From Desulfarculus sp. (GTDB lineage Bacteria > Desulfobacterota > Desulfarculia > Desulfarculales > Desulfarculaceae), in the NCBI GenBank assembly GCA_003605055.1, contig QZKP01000041.1:62001-126000 (forward strand): DNA of 64,000 bases, written 5' to 3'. The notes beneath the pieces were generated by a model, which was not told the origin of the DNA, did not search any database, and saw only the letters and a list, made by a program, of their open reading frames with translations. Shown piece after piece: positions 7,405 to 14,594 of the stretch (position 1 is its first letter; the number at the start of each line of letters is the position of its first letter). The position numbers and the translations under genes are program-made.

Positions 7405-8697
7405 TTAGGACTCACAGACGGTGATATGGTCAATGGGCCAGCGGCTGAGGATCTCGCAGCCGGTCTTGGTGACCCGCAGCATCTCCTCGATGCGCACGCC
7501 CTGGCCGCGGCCGTCGCCCTCCTGGGTTTCGATGGCGAAGGTCATGTTCTCCTTGATGGGCAGAGGGTGATCCAGGGAGACCGCCCGCCACACGATGGGG
7601 CGCTCGTACAGCGACAGCCCGATGCCGTGGGCCCAGTTGTTGCCGGCGGTCTTGTCCTCGTTGTCCACGCCGATGTCGGACCAAATCTTGGTGGAATCCG
7701 GCCAGCGGTCGGCGATGTCCTTGGTGGTGATGCCATCTTTGATCACGTCAATGGAATCGTAGAGCCAGTCCACGGCCCGGTTGTAAGCATCCACCGTGGC
7801 CTGGTGCGGTTTGCCGCAGGAAAAAGTGCGATAGTAGCAGATCTTGTACTCTAAAAACGCGGTCTTGTAAACGTCGGCGTAGACCACGTCTCCGGGGCGC
7901 ACGATGCGGTCGCCGAAGTGGCGGATATTGGGCCAGGTCATGGGTCCGGAAGCGGCAAAGGAGCCGCCGGCCCAGTTGGCGCCCAGGCGGTAGGCCTCCC
8001 CGATCATGACCCCCATCATTTCGCTCTCGCGCACGCCGGGCTTGATGGACTCTTTGAGCTTTTGGAACATGCCCTCGCCGATGGCGCAGCCGATGCGCAG
8101 GCACTCCACCTCGTCCTCGGTCTTGCACTCGCGGGCATCGTACATGGCCGGCCAGGCGTTGGCCACCTTGATGCCCTCTTTTTCCAGGGCCCCGATAACG
8201 GCCAGGTCCCAGTGATCGATGCCCAGGGGCAGCTTGAGGTCGGCGCCGTCGGCCTTCAGTTGGGCCTTGATCTGCTTGGCCATCTTCTTGGACTGGGCCT
8301 CCTGGGCGGCGGGGCCCATGATGAAGCCTGTCCAGCCGGCGCCGGTGATGGCCGATTCCACGCGGTCTTCCAGCCAAGGGACGTTGCGCCTGGTGTGGTA
8401 GCCGATGTCGCCTTGCTCATACATGAAGGGCTTGCCGCCGGTGGGCAGCAGGCTGTAGCGCAGGCCCGAGTTCTCACGGGTCCAGGCGGCGGTGTTGGTG
8501 CCCGTGATGTAGCGGGTGTTGTACTCGTTGATGGACAGGATGCCGCACAGTTTGTGTTTGGCCAGGGCGGCGTTGGCCTTGGCCAGACGGTCACTGCGCA
8601 TGCGGTGCACGTCCAAGCGCTCCTGCCAGTCCTTGATGCTGGTTCCGAAGGAACCCTGGCTGTAGTCGTTTACATAGTATTTTTCGCTTCTACTCAT
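7405..8697 (-). CDS. M24-family (creatinase/prolidase fold) protein with altered metal site
   Basis: A 430-residue protein with an N-terminal creatinase-type domain (about 1-190) and a C-terminal pita-bread domain. Of the five classical M24 metal ligands, the first Asp (Asp275 in YADVYK), the His (His357 in WAHGIGLS) and both Glu (Glu390 and Glu404) are recognisable. The second Asp of the usual DxTRT motif is replaced by Cys287 (KICYYRT). The family includes Xaa-Pro peptidases, creatinase and the DMSP lyase DddP. Domain layout recalls DddP, but two of its three Asp ligands are missing, so that function is not claimed. It heads an operon with MBL, ComB-like and MFS genes; GAGGAAG upstream is the ribosome site. 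Confidence 0.8.
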   Translation of the reverse strand: MSRSEKYYVNDYSQGSFGTSIKDWQERLDVHRMRSDRLAKANAALAKHKLCGILSINEYNTRYITGTNTAAWTRENSGLRYSLLPTGGKPFMYEQGDIGYHTRRNVPWLEDRVESAITGAGWTGFIMGPAAQEAQSKKMAKQIKAQLKADGADLKLPLGIDHWDLAVIGALEKEGIKVANAWPAMYDARECKTEDEVECLRIGCAIGEGMFQKLKESIKPGVRESEMMGVMIGEAYRLGANWAGGSFAASGPMTWPNIRHFGDRIVRPGDVVYADVYKTAFLEYKICYYRTFSCGKPHQATVDAYNRAVDWLYDSIDVIKDGITTKDIADRWPDSTKIWSDIGVDNEDKTAGNNWAHGIGLSLYERPIVWRAVSLDHPLPIKENMTFAIETQEGDGRGQGVRIEEMLRVTKTGCEILSRWPIDHITVCES

Positions 8698-8712
8698 CTC
8701 TTCTTCCTCCTT

Positions 8713-8725
8713 TGGAACGTTTCCA
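8713..8725. promoter_or_regulatory. Candidate operator TGGAA-CGT-TTCCA
   Basis: A 5-3-5 inverted repeat lies 15 bases upstream of the M24 gene start, overlapping its leader. The form is like LacI-family sites (TGGAAACGTTTCCA) with one base missing from the centre. A LacI-type regulator is encoded at 16732-17784, so cross-control is possible; this is inference. Confidence 0.3.
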
Positions 8726-8740
8726 GTGAACGGACTATCA

Positions 8741-8760
8741 ATATATCGTATACGATATAT
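8741..8760. promoter_or_regulatory. Perfect 20-bp palindrome upstream of M24 operon
   Basis: Twenty bases (ATATATCGTA and its exact reverse complement) form an uninterrupted palindrome 44-63 bases before the M24 start codon, in otherwise GC-rich DNA. The location fits an operator overlapping the operon promoter. Length and AT-richness suit a GntR- or TetR-type dimer, but no dedicated regulator gene is attached to this operon; the nearest GntR gene is at 13724-14398. Confidence 0.6.
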
Positions 8761-8871
8761 CTTTCCCGGAACCCCTTTCGCCCCGCGCCGCCGTTGCCCG
8801 GATAAAAACGGTGTTCAGGGAATGTTCCCAGGGCCCGCTGGAGCTAGGCCCCTAATTCTCGGCTCCCCACC

Positions 8872-9579
8872 TTAGACCGAAAGATAGCGCCTCTGTATCT
8901 CCTCGTCGGCCAAAATATCCTGTGAGAGGCCGGAGGTCTGGATGCGCCCCTCGTCTATTACGTAGGCCCGGTGGGAGATGCTCAGGGCCATCTCGATATT
9001 CTGCTCCACCAGCAGCACCGTGACCCCCGAACGGTTGATCTCCAGTACGATCTCGGCGATGGACTCCACCAGCAGGGGCATCAGGCCCTCGGTGGGCTCG
9101 TCAATGAGCATCACCTTGGGGTCGGTCACCAGCGCGCGGGCGATGGCCAGCATCTGCTGCTCGCCGCCGCTGAGGCTGGTGCCGTCCTGGTTCAGGCGCT
9201 CCTTGAGCACCGGGAAGTACTGGGCCACCCGCTCGATCATCTCCTCTTCGCGCTCACGGTTGTGACTCTTTAAGAGGGCCAGCTTGATGTTTTCCCGCAC
9301 GCTCAGGCCAGGGATTATGCGGCGCTCCTCGGGCACGTAGGATATGCCCCGCAGGATCACCTGGTGGGTGGGCAGCCGGCTGATGTCCTGGCCGTCGAAC
9401 TCGATGGACCCCGCGCGCACCTGGGCCAGCCCCAAGATGCTCTTGAGGGTGGTGGTCTTGCCGGCGCCGTTGCGCCCCACCAGGGTCACGATCTCTTTTT
9501 CCTTTACCTCCAGGGAGACCCCTTGCAGAATGTGGCTCAGCCCATAGTAGGTGTCTATGTTATTCACTTTCAGCAGCAT
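8872..9579 (-). CDS. livF: Branched-chain amino acid-type ABC transporter ATPase, LivF-like
   Basis: A 235-residue ATPase with Walker A GRNGAGKTT (about 36-44), Q-loop, signature LSGGEQQ (about 138-144), Walker B VMLIDEPTEG and the switch histidine region. Length and the characteristic LLVEQN after the D-loop identify the LivF half of a hydrophobic amino acid/amide (HAAT) importer. It follows the LivG gene by 9 bases and closes the minus-strand operon. Substrate specificity is set by the binding protein at 12331-13611, not by this subunit. Confidence 0.95.
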   Translation of the reverse strand: MLLKVNNIDTYYGLSHILQGVSLEVKEKEIVTLVGRNGAGKTTTLKSILGLAQVRAGSIEFDGQDISRLPTHQVILRGISYVPEERRIIPGLSVRENIKLALLKSHNREREEEMIERVAQYFPVLKERLNQDGTSLSGGEQQMLAIARALVTDPKVMLIDEPTEGLMPLLVESIAEIVLEINRSGVTVLLVEQNIEMALSISHRAYVIDEGRIQTSGLSQDILADEEIQRRYLSV

Positions 9580-9588
9580 GGCCCGCCT

Positions 9589-10335
9589 CTACATCTTCAC
9601 GCCGCCCAAATAGACGCGGCGCACTTCTTCATTGTTGCGAATGTCCTCCGGGCTGCCCTGGGCCAGGAGGCTGCCGTAGTGCAAGACGGTTATCTTGTCC
9701 GAGACCTCCATGACCACGGTCATCTTGTGCTCCACCAGGATGATAGTCAGGTGTTCAGAGATATTTTTGATCAACTCGATGGTTTGCCTGGTCTCGGTGG
9801 GGGACAGGCCGGCGGTGGGCTCGTCGAGCAAAAGCAGCTCGGGCTTGGTAGCCAAGGCGATGCCGATCTCCAGCCGCTTCTGGTCGCCGTGGGACAGGTT
9901 GGCCGCGATGTCGTGCCGGAACTGGATCAGACCGATCTCCTCCAGGATGTGCAGCGCTTGGTCGGATATCTCGCTGTGGGATTCGGCCTTGCTCCAGAAG
10001 TTGAAGGTTGTCTTGCGGGACTGAGCCGCCACCCGCACGTTCTCAAAGACCGTCAGCAGGGGGAAGATGTTGGTGATCTGGTAGGCCACCGCGATCCCCC
10101 GGTGGGAAACCTTGGTCTGGGGCAGCTTGGTGATGTCCTTGCCGTTGAACATGATTTTCCCACGGCTAGGCTTGATCTCTCCGGAGATGAGCTTGAAGAA
10201 GGTGCTCTTGCCCGCACCGTTGGGCCCGATGATGGACTGCGCGTCCCCCGGGTAGATGGAGAAGTTGACGTTGTTGACGGCGGTCAGGCCGCCGAAGTTC
10301 TTGGTGAGACCAATGGTAGTCAGCATCGGCTCCAT
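9589..10335 (-). CDS. livG: Branched-chain amino acid-type ABC transporter ATPase, LivG-like
   Basis: A 248-residue ATPase with Walker A GPNGAGKST, signature LSHGDQKR (the LivG-typical variant of LSGGQ) and Walker B LLLLDEPTAGLSPTET, then LVEHKM. The start is the ATG at 10333-10335; the long open frame continuing upstream into livM is a shadow. It starts 8 bases after livM stops and is translated just before livF, giving the heterodimeric motor of the importer. Confidence 0.94.
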   Translation of the reverse strand: MEPMLTTIGLTKNFGGLTAVNNVNFSIYPGDAQSIIGPNGAGKSTFFKLISGEIKPSRGKIMFNGKDITKLPQTKVSHRGIAVAYQITNIFPLLTVFENVRVAAQSRKTTFNFWSKAESHSEISDQALHILEEIGLIQFRHDIAANLSHGDQKRLEIGIALATKPELLLLDEPTAGLSPTETRQTIELIKNISEHLTIILVEHKMTVVMEVSDKITVLHYGSLLAQGSPEDIRNNEEVRRVYLGGVKM

Positions 10336-10343
10336 GAGGACCC

Positions 10344-11366
10344 CTACCTTTTCAGCGCCGATTTGCGGCCAATCAGCTTCACGAAGGTGCCCCATATCCC
10401 GTCGGGGAAGAACAGCACGCACAGGATGAACACGGTGCCCAGGAAGATCATCCAGTTGACGGTTATGGCGCTGAGCACGTCTTCCAGGAAGAGAAACACC
10501 CCGGCGCCTATGAAGGGGCCTATGAAGCTGCCCATGCCGCCCAGCAGGGTGATCATCAGTATCTGCCCCGAGGTCACCCAGTACAGGGACTCGATGCCCA
10601 CGAAATGCAGGTACAAGGCGTAGAGGCCGCCGGCCAGCCCGCTGATGGCCCCGGAAACGATGAAGGCCAGCCAGCGCACGTTGGAGGTCTCGTAGCCACA
10701 GGAGCGCGCCCGGGGGTCGTTTTCGCGCACCGCCTCCAACACCCGGCCGAAGGGCGATTGCAAAATCCGCTGCAGCAAGAGCAGGGCCAGGACCACGAAG
10801 AACAACACGAAGAAATAGAAGCGCAGCGGGTCGTGGATGTCCACGGAGAAGCCGGGCAGGGCCAGGGGCACCGCCGGTATGTTGCGCAGGCCGTTGTCGC
10901 CGCCGGTGAGGTTCACCCACTGGAAGGCGACGAAGTACAGCAGTTGGGCGAAGGCCAAGGTCAGCAGGGCGAAGTAGATGCCCCGGCGCTTGATGCACAG
11001 ATACCCCAGCACCAGGGCGGTGATCCCGCCCATGAAGGTGGCGCAGGCCAGGCCGAACCAGACGTTCTCCCAAAGCCTGATGAGAACGATGCCCAGGGTG
11101 TAGGACCCCACCCCGAAGTAGGCGGCGTGGCCAAAGGAGAGCATCCCCGTGTAGCCTAGGCAGACGTTGTAGCCCAGGGCGAAAAGCCCCCAGATGATGA
11201 TCTGAGTGGCCAGCGCCTGGTAGGGGACCACAAAGGGGAAGAGGATGAAGAACAAGGTCATGAAGGCCACTGGGTAGCGGGAAACCAGGTTCACCACCTT
11301 GTCCCAGGGGCTCATGACCGCCGGTGTCGTGGCAGCATGGGCCGCTTGTGATTGCAACTCAGCCAT
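10344..11366 (-). CDS. livM: Branched-chain amino acid-type ABC permease, LivM-like
   Basis: A 340-residue membrane protein of about nine to ten helices with the LivM core GYNVCLGYTGMLSFGHAAYFGVGSYT region (residues about 64-90) and the EAA-like cytoplasmic loop VRENDPRARSCGYET. An extra 25-residue hydrophilic N-terminus precedes the first helix. It pairs with the LivH-like permease 22 bases upstream to form the channel of the HAAT importer. Confidence 0.93.
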   Translation of the reverse strand: MAELQSQAAHAATTPAVMSPWDKVVNLVSRYPVAFMTLFFILFPFVVPYQALATQIIIWGLFALGYNVCLGYTGMLSFGHAAYFGVGSYTLGIVLIRLWENVWFGLACATFMGGITALVLGYLCIKRRGIYFALLTLAFAQLLYFVAFQWVNLTGGDNGLRNIPAVPLALPGFSVDIHDPLRFYFFVLFFVVLALLLLQRILQSPFGRVLEAVRENDPRARSCGYETSNVRWLAFIVSGAISGLAGGLYALYLHFVGIESLYWVTSGQILMITLLGGMGSFIGPFIGAGVFLFLEDVLSAITVNWMIFLGTVFILCVLFFPDGIWGTFVKLIGRKSALKR

Positions 11367-11388
11367 CCCTTTCCTCGTAGGCCCCTTG

Positions 11389-12267
11389 CTATTCCAGGAG
11401 GCCGGCTTTGCCGAACAGGCCGCTGGGGCGCACCAAGAGCACCACGGCCATCACCAGGAAGATGACTATGTCCGCCATCTGGGGATAGACCAGGGTGGTC
11501 AGGGAGCTGACGATGCCCAGCAGGATGCCAGCCACGATGGCCCCCGGCAGGCTGCCCATGCCGCCCACCACGGTGACCACGAAGCACTCCACAAGCATGG
11601 CGATGCCCATCTCCGGATACACGCTGCGGATGGGCGCGGCCAGGATGCCCGCAAGGCCGGCCAGGGCCGAGCCGATGCCGAAGACCAGCCACCAGATCAG
11701 GTTCATGTCGATGCCCAGGGCGCGCACCATCAAGGGGTCACGGGTGCCGGCGCGTATGATCAGCCCCAGGTCGGTCTTTTCCAGGAAAAACCAGAGCACA
11801 AAACAGATGACCGCCGTGAAGACGATCAGAAAGACCCGGTAGGCCGGGAAGTAGAAGATGCCCATGACCTCCAGGGGCATGCTGAGCAGCGCCGGCGCGG
11901 AAAAGGGATGATCCGAGGTGCCGAAGAAGATGCGCACCACCTCGATCATGATCAACTGCAGGCCGAAGGTGAGCAAAAGGGGATAGTTGATATCCCGGCC
12001 ATAGAGCGGGCGTATCAACCATCTTTCGATCACCAGGCCGTACAGGCCCACGCCTAGGGGCGCCAGGACCAGGGCGGCCCAGAAGTTGCCGGTCCAGGCC
12101 ACGGTGAACACGCCGACGAAGGCGCCCCACATATACATGGAACCGTGGGCGAAGTTGACCACGGTGAGCAGACCGAAGATGATGGACAGCCCCAGGGCCA
12201 GCAGGACATAAAGCATGCCCAGCGACAGGCCGGTGAAAAGCTGCATTATGATTACGTTGAAATCCAT
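11389..12267 (-). CDS. livH: Branched-chain amino acid-type ABC permease, LivH-like
   Basis: A 292-residue permease with about eight helices. The family pattern GLSLGMLYVLLALGLSIIFGLL and VNFAHGSMYMWGAF (residues about 13-50) is clear, as is the C-terminal VVGGMGSLPGAIVAG loop that contacts the ATPase. It follows the binding-protein gene after a strong hairpin (12287-12317) and precedes livM. Confidence 0.94.
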   Translation of the reverse strand: MDFNVIIMQLFTGLSLGMLYVLLALGLSIIFGLLTVVNFAHGSMYMWGAFVGVFTVAWTGNFWAALVLAPLGVGLYGLVIERWLIRPLYGRDINYPLLLTFGLQLIMIEVVRIFFGTSDHPFSAPALLSMPLEVMGIFYFPAYRVFLIVFTAVICFVLWFFLEKTDLGLIIRAGTRDPLMVRALGIDMNLIWWLVFGIGSALAGLAGILAAPIRSVYPEMGIAMLVECFVVTVVGGMGSLPGAIVAGILLGIVSSLTTLVYPQMADIVIFLVMAVVLLVRPSGLFGKAGLLE

Positions 12268-12286
12268 GCGCCGCCGCCACCTTTTG

Positions 12287-12317
12287 CTTCCCCCGCCCCG
12301 TGGCGGGGCGGGGGAAG
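12287..12317 (-). terminator. Very strong hairpin between SBP gene and livH
   Basis: A perfect 14-bp stem (12287-12300 with 12304-12317) closed by a 3-base loop fills most of the 63-base gap between the binding-protein stop and livH start. No T-run follows on the minus strand. The probable role is to protect the 3' end of the binding-protein message or to limit read-through so the binding protein is made in excess over the permeases. Confidence 0.7.
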
Positions 12318-12330
12318 GTTTCTAGAACAG

Positions 12331-13611
12331 CTACTTCTTCAGGCCCGTCCGGTTGGGCACCCCGGGCTTGTGGCCCAGCTCCACGCAGGTGCGTAGCAGC
12401 GCCTCGTTGGCGCCGGAGACCGTGTCGATGATCTCGAACACGTCGTACTTCTTCTTGGGGGTCTTGGAGCGCAGGATAAACACGTCCTGCTGGGACTGAT
12501 GGTCGCAGGGGCGCCACCACTGCTTGCCCTTGTAGTTGTCGTAGTTGCGGTTTTCAATGGCCGTGGCCAGGGCCAACGCGTCCAGCTTGCCGGCCCGGTT
12601 CACGCCGTTGAGCAGCTCCAGCACGCCGCTGTAGGCGTAGCCGGCGTAATCAATGGGCGGCCGGCCGTTGGCCTTCTGGAAGGCCGCCACGAACTTCTTG
12701 GCGGTGGGGTGGTTCTGTTCCCAGTAGAAGGAGGTGCCGCCCACCACGCCCTCGTAGGCCGCAGTGCCCGCGCCCAGCCGGGCCGAGGCCAGCAGCACCG
12801 GGCAGAGGAGCTGGATCTTCTTCTTGAGGCCGAAGGAAGTGGCCTGCTTGATGGTGTTGAGCTGGTCCTTGCCGAAGTTGTCAATGATCAACACGTCGGG
12901 CTTGGCGGCCATGATGCGCGGGAAGTAGGAGGAAAAGTCGGCGGTGCCCAGGGGGTGCTTGGTCTCGCCCACGTCTTGGACGCCGAACATCTTGCCCACC
13001 CGCCGGAAGCCGTCGGTGAGCTGCCAGCCGAAGGCGTAGTCCGAGGTCAGGAAGTACCAACGTTTGCCGAACTTTTGCGCCGCCCACTTGCCCACCGCCT
13101 GGGTGGTCGTGTGCGGGTCCAGGGCCTCGTGGTAGGTGTACACCGAGGCGTCGCGCCGCTCGGTGATCTCGTTGGACTGGCTGATGGACATATAGGGCAT
13201 GCCCACCAGCTTGCACTGCTCGTTGACCGCCAACTGGTTGGCGGCCGACAGGCAGCCGGTCATCAGCTCGACCTTTACGCTTTCGATGAGCTCCTTGGCC
13301 CGGCGGGCGGCCTCGTCGGCCTTGAGCTTGGTGTCGCGCACCACCAACTCCACCTTGCGGCCCAGCACGCCTCCGTTCTTGTTGACCTCGGCCACGGCCA
13401 GGGCGGCGCCGGCCTGCTGGTCCAGGGCCTCGGTCCCGTAGGGGCCGGTCAGGGGAAGCGGGCAGCCCAGCTTCAGGGGTCCTGACGCCGCCTGGGACTT
13501 GCGTACGAAGTGGAAGCCTCCCAAGGCCGCCGCCCCGGCGGCCACGCCAGTGGTTTTGAAGAATGTGCGTCGACTAACTCCTTTGCCCTTTCCTTTCTGG
13601 TGCTCAGGCAT
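12331..13611 (-). CDS. ABC transporter substrate-binding protein, Liv/amide type, Tat-exported
   Basis: A 426-residue periplasmic type I binding protein (Peripla_BP_6). The N-terminus has a twin-arginine signal, SRRTFFK at residues 13-19, followed by an Ala-rich hydrophobic stretch and a probable cleavage after KSQA near residue 41. The mature part starts LKLGCPLPLTGPYGTEA, typical of the urea/amide/branched-chain amino acid receptors. Tat export suggests folding or cofactor binding before secretion and is less usual than Sec for this family. It is the first transporter gene of the operon, behind the GntR gene. The ligand is not predictable; amides or amino acids are the family norm. Confidence 0.92.
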   Translation of the reverse strand: MPEHQKGKGKGVSRRTFFKTTGVAAGAAALGGFHFVRKSQAASGPLKLGCPLPLTGPYGTEALDQQAGAALAVAEVNKNGGVLGRKVELVVRDTKLKADEAARRAKELIESVKVELMTGCLSAANQLAVNEQCKLVGMPYMSISQSNEITERRDASVYTYHEALDPHTTTQAVGKWAAQKFGKRWYFLTSDYAFGWQLTDGFRRVGKMFGVQDVGETKHPLGTADFSSYFPRIMAAKPDVLIIDNFGKDQLNTIKQATSFGLKKKIQLLCPVLLASARLGAGTAAYEGVVGGTSFYWEQNHPTAKKFVAAFQKANGRPPIDYAGYAYSGVLELLNGVNRAGKLDALALATAIENRNYDNYKGKQWWRPCDHQSQQDVFILRSKTPKKKYDVFEIIDTVSGANEALLRTCVELGHKPGVPNRTGLKK

Positions 13612-13723
13612 GACTTCCCTCCCTTGTTAAGTTGTCAAAGCCTTTAATCCACACCATCGTATTGTCTCGGCGGACGCTCGCTGGCGCCCGGCCGTTATAC
13701 GCAGGGGTCCTCTGAGTTGTTGC

Positions 13724-14398
13724 CTAGCGATCGACGCTGTTGTATTCGGCCTCCAAGATGACTCTAACGGATTTGAGCCCGTTGCGCAGATGGCTGCGCA
13801 GGTGCAATTTGGCCTTTTTGGGGTCGCGGGACCGCAGGGCCTCCAGGATGCCGGCGTGCTCCTGGTTGGCGCGGGTCACCGCCTTGGGGTTGCCCGAGAA
13901 GATGCGCAGATAGGGGCCGGTGCTGTTCCACAGCCCCTGCAGGATCTGAGAAAGGCGGGGCGAACCGGACATATCATGCAGTTGCATGTGGAAGGCCCGG
14001 TTCAAGTCAAACCACTGGGCGGCGCTGATGCGCGGCCGGCACATTCGCTGGTGGAGGGATTCCAGCACCTCCAACCCCGCCAGGTCCTCTAGCTCCAGGC
14101 ACATGAGCAGAGCCAGCTCTTCCAGGGGCATCCTTATAATATAGATATCTTCCAGGTCCTGCGGCGAAAGCTTGTGGACCAGAATGCGCTTGTTGGAGTT
14201 GAAGGTGACCAGCCCCTCTGCCTCCAAGCGGCGCAGGGCCTCGCGCACCGGCATGGTGCTCACGTTGAGCATTTTTGCCAGCTTGGCGATGTTCAGCTGC
14301 TCACCCGGCTCGATTTCCCGCTGCACCAGGGCCTGCCGCAGGCTTTCGTAAACCATGCTCTGGAGGGACTGTTTCTTGATGGGGTTTTCTAAAACCAT
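13724..14398 (-). CDS. GntR-family regulator, FCD subfamily
   Basis: About 224 residues: winged helix-turn-helix with LNVSTMPVREALRRLEAEGLV (about 41-61) and an FCD domain with AFHMQLHDMSGSP and the later HAGILEALRSRD and HLRSHL histidines. The start ATG at 14396-14398 gives the usual length; an ATG at 14422 and a further upstream start are also in frame and cannot be excluded. It lies directly upstream of the Liv-type operon on the same strand and is its probable ligand-responsive repressor. Confidence 0.88.
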   Translation of the reverse strand: MVLENPIKKQSLQSMVYESLRQALVQREIEPGEQLNIAKLAKMLNVSTMPVREALRRLEAEGLVTFNSNKRILVHKLSPQDLEDIYIIRMPLEELALLMCLELEDLAGLEVLESLHQRMCRPRISAAQWFDLNRAFHMQLHDMSGSPRLSQILQGLWNSTGPYLRIFSGNPKAVTRANQEHAGILEALRSRDPKKAKLHLRSHLRNGLKSVRVILEAEYNSVDR

Positions 14399-14489
14399 AT
14401 GCTTTGTTTTCCGCGTCTCCATCGGCTGCCGGGGACAACAGGGCCCGCCCTGGCAGGCCCACCGCCTCTGAGACAAGCGCTACACCAAC

Positions 14490-14541
14490 TCACATGTGAC
14501 GTATCTGAGATATCATATATTTTCTTGCCGCCAAATCTCAA
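14490..14541 (-). promoter_or_regulatory. Probable promoter and operator of the GntR/Liv operon
   Basis: Read on the minus strand, TTGAGA (complement of 14536-14541) and TATGAT (complement of 14512-14517) are spaced by 18 bases. Just downstream lies the perfect palindrome TCACATGTGA (14490-14499), well placed for repression of transcription. Confidence 0.45.
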
Positions 14542-14594
14542 CCCCTTAACTGGTATTTTTTTACGCCGGTTCTTTTATTCACAACCTTGCGGTC

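Noticed and set aside
7405-8697. DMSP lyase DddP
   Set aside because: Domain order is similar but two of the three Asp metal ligands of DddP are absent; only the M24 fold is claimed.
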